Positions 23,861 to 32,449 of a stretch of DNA of 43,987 nucleotides are shown one piece after another. The stretch lies in contig CANQFM010000023.1 in assembly GCA_947598825.1 (NCBI GenBank), positions 1 through 43,987 of the forward strand. The letters run 5' to 3'. The translations under genes were made by a program, and so were the position numbers. Numbering within the stretch: position 1 is the stretch's first letter; each line of letters opens with the position of its first letter. The notes under the pieces are model-generated. The model did not search any database. It saw only the letters and a list, made by a program, of their open reading frames with translations, and was not told the origin of the DNA. Origin of the DNA: an uncultured Eisenbergiella sp. GTDB lineage: Bacteria; Bacillota; Clostridia; Lachnospirales; Lachnospiraceae.

Positions 23861-24757
23861 TTACGCTTTTTTCAAAAATCCCACCCCAAGAGGATACGGG
23901 CCGGTATGCACGGCGATCGTGGCGCCGATCTGATAGATCCGGATCTGTTCCACATCCAGGACATTGCGAAATCTCTCTTTGATCTCGGAAAGAAAAGCTT
24001 CCGCTTCCGAAATATCGTAGCCATACCCCACATCCACCACATAGTCCGCCATATTCTCCCCGGCGGCTATCAGGGCTTTCACATGGTTGTCCAGCAGATT
24101 CATCACTGCTTCCATAGATTTCCTGCGGCTTCTCGCCAGCCCGGACGGAAAGATCTCGCCTTCCTTCAACGTGATCAGGGGCCGGATCTTTAACACGGAG
24201 GCTGCGATACCGGAAAGCTTGCCGATCCGCCCCCCATGCTTTAAATAGTCCACATTCCCTACCGTGAAAAAGATCCTTCCCGTATCCCGGATGCTCAAAA
24301 GGCGTCGGATGGCTTCCTCATAGGGCACGCCCTGCTCCTTCAGCTTTACCGCCTCCAGCACATACATGCCCTGCAGGACGGTGTTCACCGTGCAGTCGAT
24401 GACCTCTATCTTCGCGTCCGGATAAGTCTCCAGCAGAATATTCCTGGCGTTCATCGCCGCCTGATAGGAACCGCTGAACTTTACGGTAATACAGATGCAG
24501 ATAATGGGGATCCCCTGCTTCACATATTTTTCAAAGGAAGCGATATAGTCCTCGATCGACGGCAGTGAAGATTTGGGGAAAACAACATTTTCCTTTTCCA
24601 CCATCAGATCGTAAAACTTCCGTATAGGCATTTCCTCTATTTCTTTATAATAAGTCTTATCGTCAAAGGAGACGTAGAACGGAACTACCTCTACTCCCTT
24701 GTCCTTCGCCAACTGTTCGGGCAGATCGCAGGACCCGTCGCTGATGATCTGGTACAT
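23861..24757 (-). CDS. DegV family fatty-acid-binding protein
   Basis: 298 residues. The N-terminus YQIISDGSCDLP and VVPFYVSFDDKTYY are the DegV opening; FPKSSLPSIEDY contains the Ser-Pro/Thr motif contacting the lipid carboxylate, SGSYQAAMNAR is the second lipid-binding stretch and DYLKHGGRIGKL the conserved HGGR. FakB-type proteins bind a fatty acid so that FakA can phosphorylate it for phospholipid synthesis. No fakA (Dak domain) is in this window, which is usual because several degV copies are scattered. ATG 24757 follows AAGGAAAGAAGG. Confidence 0.9.
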   Translation of the reverse strand: MYQIISDGSCDLPEQLAKDKGVEVVPFYVSFDDKTYYKEIEEMPIRKFYDLMVEKENVVFPKSSLPSIEDYIASFEKYVKQGIPIICICITVKFSGSYQAAMNARNILLETYPDAKIEVIDCTVNTVLQGMYVLEAVKLKEQGVPYEEAIRRLLSIRDTGRIFFTVGNVDYLKHGGRIGKLSGIAASVLKIRPLITLKEGEIFPSGLARSRRKSMEAVMNLLDNHVKALIAAGENMADYVVDVGYGYDISEAEAFLSEIKERFRNVLDVEQIRIYQIGATIAVHTGPYPLGVGFLKKA

Positions 24758-24822
24758 AATTTTCCTTCTTTCCTTGTGCGTAAAACTTTGTGATTTGGTT
24801 TCCGCATTTTGTTATATAGTTC

Positions 24823-24850
24823 ATTTTACTACATGCAGGGGATTTTGCAA
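24823..24850 (-). promoter_or_regulatory. promoter of degV
   Basis: TTGCAA (24850-24845), 16-bp spacer and TAAAAT (24828-24823). The remainder of the 246-bp gap to the cassette B exporter gene (24758-25003) shows no gene. Confidence 0.45.
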
Positions 24851-25003
24851 GCCATTTTTCCGGCAAATACCTTGCGTCAAATGCCTTGCGGCCCAAATCG
24901 GGATATGATAGAAGAAACGTTGGTAAAATCCCAAAAACAAATTCACGCAAAAGGGTAAGACCATCGCGAATCTCAAGGGTCTGACAAGACGCCTGCCATT
25001 TCC

Positions 25004-26902
25004 TTAAAGGTACTTCTTGTCCTTCTCATATTGCCTGGCCTTCTCGTAGTATTTGGCCTGGGCCTCCCAGAGTTCCCGGTATTTCCCCCGGGCAGCGAGA
25101 AGTTCTTCATGGCTCCCCCGCTGGACGATCCCGCCGTCCTCAAACACCAGGATCTGTTTGCAGAATCGGCAGCTTGACAGCCTGTGGCTGATGTAGATCG
25201 CGGTGCGATCCCCTGAAATTTCGTCAAACTTCCGGTAGATCTCCGCTTCCGCGACAGGATCCAGGCTGGCCGTGGGTTCGTCCAGGATAATAAAAGGCGC
25301 GTCTTTATAAAGGGCCCGGGCGATGGCGATCTTCTGCCGCTCTCCGCCGGAGATCTGGATCCCGTCTTCGTCAAAATCCTTATACAGCCAGGTATCCAGG
25401 CCGTCCGGCAGTTCTTGCAGCCGCTCCTTAAAGCCGGCGTCCTCCAGACACTTTACCGCCCTTTCTTCGTCCACGTCACAGGAACCCGCCACATTCTGAC
25501 CCAACCGATGGGCCATCAGCCAGAAGTCCTGGAACACCACGGAAAAGATAGCCATGTATTCCTCATAGCGGTATTTTTTAATATCCACGCCGTTTAAGAG
25601 GATCTCCCCCTCCTGGGGATCGTAAAGGCGGCAGAGAAGCTTGATAAAGGTGGATTTCCCGGAGCCGTTCTCTCCCACCACCGCCAGCTTGTTCCCCACC
25701 TCAAAGCGAACGGAAACGTTCTTCAGTGCCCAGCGTTCCGTATTGGGATACCGGAAACTCACGTTCCGAAACTCCACGTTATATTTCCTGTCCCGCCGTT
25801 TTTCCGTGGTCAGGCTTCCCTGATACATCCTGTTTGGCAGATCCAGAAAATCAAAAATCTTTTCCACGAACCCGGCGTTGATCCGAAGATTATTTGCCGT
25901 CGTCAAGAAACCCATCAGACTGAGGATCAGCTTGCTGACGGCGCCCACATACTGCGCCACCTCCCCGATGCCGAAGGCTCCCGCATAGGCTTTCAGGCAG
26001 ACAAACAGATAGATCGCGCCCAAAAGGGTCTTTTCGCCCAGAACCTTGAACATCCGGCGGAATACAAGACCGCTTTTATTCTGCCTGTCAAAGATCCCGC
26101 CCACAAAAAAGGTCCTTTCTTTAAAGGCATAATATCCCGCGATCTTCGCCTGAGGATACATCCGATACTCCGCCATGCTGTCGGCGTCCGGCCGCAGATA
26201 TCCAAAGTGGCCAAACAGACGGTTTCCCAGCCTTGCGGAATCGGCCAGGGACGCATACTTTTCCGAGGACTTCGCCTCCTGCCGGGGAGCAATCAGGGCG
26301 ATCAGGATCATCGAGGCAAAAAAAGCGAATACCGTCAGCGGGTGGTTTAAAAAAACCAGCTTGCTCTCCTTTGGGACCCGGCTGAGAAAAAGGCCCGCCG
26401 AAAGCCCCACCGCGCCGGCCAGCATGAAGAAATGCCGGACAAAGTTTTCAAAATTCCAGGAGATCTTGGCAAAACCCCATCCGCTCCAGCCAGCGTTTTG
26501 CTGGATCTGGTCGTAAAGATCCCGGATCCTCTGATCCTCCACGTCGCAGTAATCCATGGTCAAAAACTTTTCTTCCTCGATCCGTTCCATAGTGATCCAG
26601 AACAGGGCGTTACGGCTCTCATAGGCGTGATACAAAAGGCCCCCTGCGATCCCGAAGGCCGCCGCCGAAAGGATCGCGGCAAGGGACCAGAACGTCAGGG
26701 CTTCCGCCCGCCTCTCTCCCGCCAGTTCCCCGATCAGCCTTCCCATGATAAAAAGGGCCGTGTAGGAGGAAGCCGTATCGGCCAGGGCCTTTAAAACGGC
26801 GCAGGGGAACAGGGATTTATTTTTGGAGGCCAGGAGCCGGATAGCGCGGATATTGATTTTCACAGCCGCCGGCCAGCTTATTTTTTCAGATCCCGTTGAC
26901 AA
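25004..26902 (-). CDS. ABC exporter half-transporter 2, cassette B
   Basis: 632 residues: membrane domain to ~350, NBD with GENGSGKST, SVVFQDFWLM, ISGGERQK, IILDEPTASLD and YISHRLSS. The NBD core (STFIKLLCRLYDP) is almost identical to its cassette A counterpart. Catalytic Glu is present. The start is taken as TTG 26902, eight bases after AAAGGAGG and inside the end of the previous gene (17-bp overlap); the frame can be read to ATG 26956 but that region codes for the upstream protein. Partner of the next entry; substrate unknown. The tail ends in Lys/Tyr-rich YEKDKKYL. Confidence 0.85.
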   Translation of the reverse strand: MSTGSEKISWPAAVKINIRAIRLLASKNKSLFPCAVLKALADTASSYTALFIMGRLIGELAGERRAEALTFWSLAAILSAAAFGIAGGLLYHAYESRNALFWITMERIEEEKFLTMDYCDVEDQRIRDLYDQIQQNAGWSGWGFAKISWNFENFVRHFFMLAGAVGLSAGLFLSRVPKESKLVFLNHPLTVFAFFASMILIALIAPRQEAKSSEKYASLADSARLGNRLFGHFGYLRPDADSMAEYRMYPQAKIAGYYAFKERTFFVGGIFDRQNKSGLVFRRMFKVLGEKTLLGAIYLFVCLKAYAGAFGIGEVAQYVGAVSKLILSLMGFLTTANNLRINAGFVEKIFDFLDLPNRMYQGSLTTEKRRDRKYNVEFRNVSFRYPNTERWALKNVSVRFEVGNKLAVVGENGSGKSTFIKLLCRLYDPQEGEILLNGVDIKKYRYEEYMAIFSVVFQDFWLMAHRLGQNVAGSCDVDEERAVKCLEDAGFKERLQELPDGLDTWLYKDFDEDGIQISGGERQKIAIARALYKDAPFIILDEPTASLDPVAEAEIYRKFDEISGDRTAIYISHRLSSCRFCKQILVFEDGGIVQRGSHEELLAARGKYRELWEAQAKYYEKARQYEKDKKYL

Positions 26903-28796
26903 AAAAATCCCCTCCTTTCTGATAATATCTTGCCTGAATCTCAAACAGGCGGGCATACTTTTGGCCCTTTTTCATAAGGCTGTCATGGGTACCTTCCTCG
27001 GCGATCCTCCCTTCCTCCAGATACAGGACCCTGTCGCAGAATCTGGTAGAGGCCAGCCGATGGGAGATAAAGACCGAGGTTTTCCCCGCCGTCATCTCGT
27101 GATACTTTTGATACAGGTCCCGCTCCGCCAAAGGGTCCAGCGCCGCCGTAGGCTCGTCCAGCATCAGCACCGCCCCGTCCTTATAGAGCGCCCGGGCCAG
27201 CATCAGCCGCTGGTACTGGCCTCCGGAAAGCAGGATGCCGTCCAGGTACACGCTACGCCCCAGATGGGTATCAAGGCCTGCGGGAAGGCTGGCTACCGTT
27301 TCCGTAAGCCCTGCCTTTTCAATGCAGTCCTCCACCTTTTCCCGATCCACGTCTTCGGCGGACTGGGCCACCGTCTCCGCCACGGTGATATCAAAGAGGT
27401 TGTAGTGCTGGAACACCGCCGAGAACAGACTGTAATACTCTCTCCGGTCAAACAGCCGGATATCGGTGCCGTTTAGCATCACCCGGCCCTCGTCCGGATC
27501 TAAAAGCCCGGTCATGAGCTTGACCAGCGTGGTCTTGCCCGCGCCGTTTAAACCCACCACCGCCACCTTTTCTCCCCGCCCTACGGTCAGATCCAGGCTG
27601 TCGATGGTTTTTTGCTCCGCTCCCGGGTAGGTATAGCTCACCTTTTCCAACCGGATTTCATAGGTATCCGCCTGCGGGACCGGGATCCCTCCCTCAAAGC
27701 AAAAAGGTTCCTCATAATACAGACATTCCAAAAGGCTGGAAAGATCCAGACATTGATTTTTCAGCTCCAAAATCTGGTTTAAAACGCCGCTTAACTGAGC
27801 GTTAAAGGAACTAACCGCCGAAAAATAGAGCATGAACTCCGCCGCGCTTAAGCTTTTGTCCAGGCACATATGAAGCAGGATAAAACAGGCGGCTCCGGTT
27901 CTGAGAAACTCCAGGGCCGTACTGGAAAAGGTACCGATCAGATAAAAGGCATGCTCCCGTTTTGCGTAGGCCTGACGGGCCAAAAACGCCTTATCGGTGA
28001 GCCGCCCGATCCAGCTTCCCAGGCCGAAAAGCCGGATGTCCTTGGCCACGGACAGATCCCGGGGAAGCCCTACCAGATACCAGAGCTGTCTGTCCAGATG
28101 GGAAAGCTCCTCCCGGTGCCGGTAATTGTACTTATAGACATAGGCGGATATGAGAAAATCCAGAAGGCTGAGCGACGCCGCCACTCCAAAAAGCAGCGGA
28201 TGAACGTAGGTCAGCATGGCGGTAAAAAAGCAAAACATCGCAGACTGAACCCCAAGATTTTGCAGGATATGCCAGATGACCTCACAGGCAGAGTTATTGG
28301 CGTTGCAGCAGTCTCCGGCCCTTTCTACCAGCCGCTGCCACTTCGTGTCCAGACAGTTGCAATAGGATGTGTTGGCCTTCTTATCCGAAAGCTCCTTCAG
28401 GATATAGGAGCGCAGCTCCACCTGATACGCCATTTTCAACCCCCAGGCACCGATCCCGTTTCCCAGGATCTCCACCGCTACGTCGGAAAGGAAACATCCC
28501 CCGAGCAGGATGGCCGCCGTCAGCAAAAGCTCGTTTGCTGGACTTTTCGCCTCCAGCCGGGCCAGGATCATCGGAGATAAGTAAAATCCGAAAATGCCGC
28601 TTGCAATGTTAAAAACGATTTGGAAAAACAAAAGAACCGGGACCTCCGGCCGGTAGCGAAAGGCCCGTGAGAACATAAAGCCCACGCAGCGCCCCATGCC
28701 GTATTTGGGCTTTTCCTTTTTGGAGACCGCCTTTTGACGGACTTCCTCCTGAGGATTCTTTTTTTCACTCTTGTTGTTTTTGGATTCCCCGGACAT
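26886..28796 (-). CDS. ABC exporter half-transporter 1, cassette B
   Basis: 636 residues. Highly charged 32-residue N-terminus, then KPKYGMGRCVGFMF, six membrane segments and an NBD with GLNGAGKTT, SAVFQHYNLFD, LSGGQYQR, LMLDEPTAALD and FISHRLAS. The SYCNCLDTKWQRL/AGDCCNANNSACE stretch in the membrane domain is unusually Cys-rich. ATG 28796 has a GGGGGC ribosome site; in-frame codons upstream include the -10 box and are not translated. It is preceded by the 21-bp-period repeat at 28861-28892 and a TATAAT box. Confidence 0.85.
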   Translation of the reverse strand: MSGESKNNKSEKKNPQEEVRQKAVSKKEKPKYGMGRCVGFMFSRAFRYRPEVPVLLFFQIVFNIASGIFGFYLSPMILARLEAKSPANELLLTAAILLGGCFLSDVAVEILGNGIGAWGLKMAYQVELRSYILKELSDKKANTSYCNCLDTKWQRLVERAGDCCNANNSACEVIWHILQNLGVQSAMFCFFTAMLTYVHPLLFGVAASLSLLDFLISAYVYKYNYRHREELSHLDRQLWYLVGLPRDLSVAKDIRLFGLGSWIGRLTDKAFLARQAYAKREHAFYLIGTFSSTALEFLRTGAACFILLHMCLDKSLSAAEFMLYFSAVSSFNAQLSGVLNQILELKNQCLDLSSLLECLYYEEPFCFEGGIPVPQADTYEIRLEKVSYTYPGAEQKTIDSLDLTVGRGEKVAVVGLNGAGKTTLVKLMTGLLDPDEGRVMLNGTDIRLFDRREYYSLFSAVFQHYNLFDITVAETVAQSAEDVDREKVEDCIEKAGLTETVASLPAGLDTHLGRSVYLDGILLSGGQYQRLMLARALYKDGAVLMLDEPTAALDPLAERDLYQKYHEMTAGKTSVFISHRLASTRFCDRVLYLEEGRIAEEGTHDSLMKKGQKYARLFEIQARYYQKGGDFFVNGI

Positions 28797-28829
28797 GGTT
28801 TGCCCCCTTTTCAGATAACAGTTTTCTCC

Positions 28830-28835
28830 ATTATA
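28830..28835 (-). promoter_or_regulatory. -10 box of the cassette B exporter
   Basis: Perfect TATAAT (28835-28830) 33 bp above the ATG. At 17 bp upstream only CGTCCT is found, no -35 consensus, as expected for an activator-dependent promoter. Confidence 0.6.
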
Positions 28836-28860
28836 AACCCCAAATTCCAAAAAGGACGTT

Positions 28861-28892
28861 TGGGGGACGAAATGCGCATTGTGGGGGACGAA
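28861..28892 (-). promoter_or_regulatory. 21-bp-period direct repeat before the cassette B exporter
   Basis: TTCGTCCCCCA occurs twice, perfectly (28892-28882 and 28871-28861), starts 21 bp apart. The proximal copy ends 25 bp above TATAAT. The GTCCCCCA core is shared with the cassette A repeat (GTTCCCCCA). Confidence 0.8.
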
Positions 28893-28959
28893 TCGTCAGA
28901 AACGCTTTTGCCCTTAGAAAGATCAGGGCAGAGAGATCAAAAACACATTTGCTTATTTG

Positions 28960-29625
28960 TCACTTTATGGCCTCCGGAAGCAGGATCTCCGTGGTAAAAG
29001 CCCCGTCCTCTGAGTTGCGGGACAGATACCCGCCCAGCCTCTTTACCACCGCGTCGATCCTTTCCAGGCCAAGCCCGTGATCGCTACCCTTGGTGCTTTT
29101 GAAAAGATCGCCGAACTTTTTGAGTTTGCCCCGATCCGTAAAGTTCAGAAAAGAAATATAGAGCTGGACGCCCTTCATGTCCATATAGACCCGGATCACC
29201 CGTTTTTCCGGCGGCAGAGAGACGCTGGCCTCGATGGCGTTGTCAAAGAGGTTGCCCAGGATCGTGCAAAGATCCACCGCCGAGAGGCGTAAGAGCGCGG
29301 GGATATGAGCGTCCGCCTCCACGCGGATCCCCCGGTCGTTGGCAAGGGCGATCTTAGAATTTATGATGGCGTCCGTCATGGGATTGCCGGTCTTGATCAC
29401 CGTATCCACGGTGTAGAGATCCGTCTCCAGGTCGTCGAGATAGGAAATGACCGCCGCCAGGTCGCCCTTTTGGGCATAGGTTTTTAAGACCTGGATGTGG
29501 TTGCGGTAATCGTGCCGCCAGCCCCGCATCTTCCGATACATATTGTCGACCTCGGCGAAGTGGGTCTTGAGCAGTTCCTGCTGGTACGCCTCTATTTTTC
29601 GGTCTGTTTTTCGGGAAAATCTCAC
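28960..29625 (-). CDS. GHKL sensor kinase without membrane sensor, cassette B
   Basis: 221 residues, GTG start at 29625 after AGGAGAGGTGACAAC. MRGWRHDYRNHIQ carries the phosphoacceptor His; TILGNLFDNAIEAS and HGLGLERIDAVVKRLGG are N and G boxes. Like its cassette A paralogue it begins with a ~30-residue charged helix (RKTDRKIEAYQQELLKTHF) and has no membrane segment. The two kinases share the VDTVIKTG, NSK and MYRKMRGWRHDY blocks, so they are recent relatives. It lies 60 bp after its LytTR regulator and 163 bp before the exporter pair. Confidence 0.85.
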   Translation of the reverse strand: MRFSRKTDRKIEAYQQELLKTHFAEVDNMYRKMRGWRHDYRNHIQVLKTYAQKGDLAAVISYLDDLETDLYTVDTVIKTGNPMTDAIINSKIALANDRGIRVEADAHIPALLRLSAVDLCTILGNLFDNAIEASVSLPPEKRVIRVYMDMKGVQLYISFLNFTDRGKLKKFGDLFKSTKGSDHGLGLERIDAVVKRLGGYLSRNSEDGAFTTEILLPEAIK

Positions 29626-29685
29626 GTTGTCACCTCTCCTGCTGCCTCATAATACCCCGCCCTCACTTTTTTACTCAAAGCTCGA

Positions 29686-30381
29686 TCATGCCTGCCGTAT
29701 GATCGCCTGATTGACCATTTCATACGCGCCTCTGGGAAGGGGGATCGTGCCGCCGTCCCTCAGAAAGATCTCCGTCCTGGTCACGCGGGAGATAAAGCGC
29801 AGATTGACGAGGTAGGATCGGCCTACCCGCAGAAAGCGCTCATCCAGCTCTGCTTCGATCTCTTTCAGCGTTTTCTTTACGGTATAGTCCCTCTTTGCAT
29901 AGATGGTGACGTAGTTTTTGACCACCTCGACATAACGGATCTCATAGATCGGGAGAACCGCCGTCTCTGCCGAAGTCCCGATCACAAGCTTCTTTCCGTC
30001 GGTCTTTTGCCTTTCCATAGCGCGATCCAGGGTGGAAAAAAATTTTTCCGGCGAGACGGGTTTTAACAGATAATGCAGCGCCGCCACCTCGTACCCCTCG
30101 GCGATATACTCCGAATAACCCGTGATAAAGACGATCTGGATCAGCTTGTTTTTTGCCCGAAGGCGCTTCGCCAGTTCCACGCCGTTCATCCCCGGCATCT
30201 CGATATCCAGAAGCAGGATGTCGGGCGCAGCATCCTCATAGGCAAACCAGAAAGCCTCGGCGGTGGGAAATTCACAGATACTCACGTCCCTCCCGGAGCG
30301 CTGCGCCCACTTTTTCACAAGGGCGTTCAGAGAAGCGCGTTCCTCCGAAGCGTCGTCGCAAATACAGATCTTAACAGACAT
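29686..30381 (-). CDS. LytTR-family response regulator, cassette B
   Basis: 231 residues. CDDASEE acidic pocket at 7-13, phospho-Asp in ILLLDIEMPGMNG, FITGYSEYIAEGYEVAALHYLLKPV, then a LytTR domain (EIRYVEVVKNYVTIYAK, FLRVGRSYLVNLRFI, IPLPRGAYEM). Nearly the same receiver surface as the cassette A regulator, so cross-talk is conceivable. Likely target: repeat at 28861-28892. ATG 30381 follows AAGGAG. The PHP gene stops only 12 bp upstream, so it can be read from that operon. Confidence 0.9.
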   Translation of the reverse strand: MSVKICICDDASEERASLNALVKKWAQRSGRDVSICEFPTAEAFWFAYEDAAPDILLLDIEMPGMNGVELAKRLRAKNKLIQIVFITGYSEYIAEGYEVAALHYLLKPVSPEKFFSTLDRAMERQKTDGKKLVIGTSAETAVLPIYEIRYVEVVKNYVTIYAKRDYTVKKTLKEIEAELDERFLRVGRSYLVNLRFISRVTRTEIFLRDGGTIPLPRGAYEMVNQAIIRQA

Positions 30382-30393
30382 AGCAGGCTCCTT

Positions 30394-31095
30394 CTATCCC
30401 AGGACAATATCCACCGGCTTACCGCACAAAAGCTTTCCTTTTCCCGAAAGGATCAGCCGTCCGTAATCCGCCGCCTCTTTCAGCGGGCTTTCTGCCTCCA
30501 CCCCGCAGGGATAGATCCTGCTTAAATGATGGCTGTCCGCCCCGGCGGTATAGGCCAGGCCGTACATATCCGCATACATCTTCGCAAACTCATCGCACCG
30601 GCCTTTCCCTTCGTGGGCGCCGTTTAGGATCTCCACGGCGTCGGTGTGCCACGGGAACAGGTGAACGCTGCTGATGTAATCCCGCTTTCGGAAAGGATGG
30701 GCCTGTACGATAAAAGCGCCGTCCTTATGCATCAGGTCAAACGCGTCCTCAGGCCGCATCCGGTCGACGTCTTTATGCTCCATCAGCCATTCGCGGTTTA
30801 AGTTATAAACCAGGAAATCCGCCGTTCCCACCGCGTATTCCATCCCGAAAAACACCTGCAGCCCGATTCGATCCCCCTCTTCCTTCGCGTGTTCATACCC
30901 GCTGCAATAGAGGGCTACCCGCTCCCGCCAGGGCAGATCCTTCGGAACCGCCGTGTTGCCGTTAAAAAAATGATCCGTGATAAAGATCCCGGCATAGCCC
31001 AGTTTCCGATAAGCGTCGGCCATCTCCCTGCCCAAAGCTGAAGCGCAGGCGCTGGCCTCCTTCGTATGCGCGTGTGTCTCGTATCGATAACCCAT
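30394..31095 (-). CDS. PHP domain phosphoesterase
   Basis: 233 residues. The PHP metal motifs appear in order: YETHAHTKEAS, FITDHFFNG, FGMEYAV, VQAHPFR and GADSHH. The family includes histidinol phosphatase and 3',5'-nucleotide phosphatases; no histidine genes are near, so the substrate is open. Start 31095 has GGAGGAAGAA in front, within the longer frame that begins at ATG 31107. It follows the phosphodiesterase-family gene by 61 bp and precedes the LytTR regulator by 12 bp. Confidence 0.8.
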   Translation of the reverse strand: MGYRYETHAHTKEASACASALGREMADAYRKLGYAGIFITDHFFNGNTAVPKDLPWRERVALYCSGYEHAKEEGDRIGLQVFFGMEYAVGTADFLVYNLNREWLMEHKDVDRMRPEDAFDLMHKDGAFIVQAHPFRKRDYISSVHLFPWHTDAVEILNGAHEGKGRCDEFAKMYADMYGLAYTAGADSHHLSRIYPCGVEAESPLKEAADYGRLILSGKGKLLCGKPVDIVLG

Positions 31096-31156
31096 TTCTT
31101 CCTCCATGCTGCCGGTTCCGTTATGCCAAAATCTCCCGATAATGCCGCCGTTTCCT

Positions 31157-32449
31157 CTACGCCAGTATCTCCCGGATCACGCTGCCGTCGGCCTGCCCCA
31201 GATCCAGCCCCATCAGCGCCGCCAGCGTCACGCCCTCGTCCCAGAGGGCGATCCTCCTTTCCAGGACGCCCGGACGGATGCCGCAGCCTCCAGCGGCAAA
31301 AAACGTCTCATAGTCCTCCCCCTGGGGAAGATAGCCGTGGGTTCCCCGAGTGGCGTGCCGTTTTTCTTCCTGCACCTTTTTGACCGGCGTTTCCCATTCG
31401 TCCAGAAAACACCAGCCCGGTTTCGCCTCCAGCATTGCAAAACAGGCGGGATCCGCCCCCAATCCGGCCGCCTGCCGGCTGTCAAAAATCTGCCGGATGC
31501 CGAAATCCTCCTGTCTTTCCAGTTTTTGTAAAAGGTTTTGCAGGCTTTCCTTCATTTTATTATCATTGCGGTATCTTTTGTTCAGATAAATATAGGCGCT
31601 GCCGTCGCAGCTTTTCGCCACGGCCTTCCAGCTTTTGAGCCGTCCGCCGGACAGCTCCAAAAATCCCTCCTGCTGGAGAAAAAAATTGACAAAGGCGATC
31701 TTTTGCACATCCTTCTGGTAATGATCCCCCAGCAGGATCACCGCCGTTTTTTCCATGTCCCCGGTCCGCGCCAGAGCGTCCAGCAGTTCCCCCAGCCGCT
31801 TATCCTGCCGCCGCAGGGCTTGTACAGCCTTCTCATGATGCACCCCGTAAATATGCCGGTTGGTATCCACATCCGTCAGATGCAGGAAAAACAGATCCGG
31901 GTTATAACGGCGGATCGTATAAAGCGCGCTGGCATGAATGAAATCGTCCAGCGCCGGCTGGCGGACGCCGTCCCGCAGATGACCGAACCGGCGGTTTAAG
32001 TCCAGTTGATACCGGATCGGCCCATTCAGCGCATTTACAAGAATCTGGGACTGCCATTTCCTGGTCACCATCATCTCCGGCACCGCATAGGGGATACGGC
32101 TTCGTCCCACTACGGGCCAAAGCAGGGCGGCCACCCGCCAGCCGTTCTTTCGCGCCTCATCGTAAAGCGTCGTAGAGCGGATATATTTGCGCTGACAGAT
32201 CCAGTCCGGCTTTTCCCGCCCCGGCTGCAGCTTCGTATTGTGAACCACGCCATGGTTTTTGGGCATCCGGCCGGTGAGGATCGACGTGTGGGCCGGATAG
32301 GTCAGCGACGGATACACGCTCTGCACATGAGGGCAAAGCGCCCCTTTCCGGAAAAAGGCGCCGAAGTTTGGCAGCGACTGCAGGAAAGGCAGATCCTCCC
32401 GTCCCACCGCGTCAAAGGATATGATCATCACCCGCGCCGGTTTTGGCAT
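31157..32449 (-). CDS. alkaline phosphatase-superfamily protein, nucleotide pyrophosphatase/phosphodiesterase type
   Basis: 430 residues, no signal peptide. Metal and nucleophile residues of the NPP fold are seen: ISFDAVG (Asp), PSLTYPAHTSILTG (Thr nucleophile), LTDVDTNRH (Asp, His), LLGDHYQKD (Asp-His) and TRGTHGYLP (His). It hydrolyses phosphodiester or pyrophosphate bonds in a nucleotide or lipid-like substrate; cytosolic location is unusual for NPPs but common for these Firmicute forms. ATG 32449 follows AAGGAG and lies 38 bp inside the rarA gene, implying translational coupling. Confidence 0.85.
   Translation of the reverse strand: MPKPARVMIISFDAVGREDLPFLQSLPNFGAFFRKGALCPHVQSVYPSLTYPAHTSILTGRMPKNHGVVHNTKLQPGREKPDWICQRKYIRSTTLYDEARKNGWRVAALLWPVVGRSRIPYAVPEMMVTRKWQSQILVNALNGPIRYQLDLNRRFGHLRDGVRQPALDDFIHASALYTIRRYNPDLFFLHLTDVDTNRHIYGVHHEKAVQALRRQDKRLGELLDALARTGDMEKTAVILLGDHYQKDVQKIAFVNFFLQQEGFLELSGGRLKSWKAVAKSCDGSAYIYLNKRYRNDNKMKESLQNLLQKLERQEDFGIRQIFDSRQAAGLGADPACFAMLEAKPGWCFLDEWETPVKKVQEEKRHATRGTHGYLPQGEDYETFFAAGGCGIRPGVLERRIALWDEGVTLAALMGLDLGQADGSVIREILA

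Noticed and set aside
24663-24950. 95-codon minus-strand frame across the degV start
   Set aside because: It covers the degV promoter and reads degV out of frame.
17776-30381. Lantibiotic or bacteriocin operon
   Set aside because: No LanB/LanC/LanM, no C39 peptidase domain and no precursor peptide could be found; only exporters and regulators are present.
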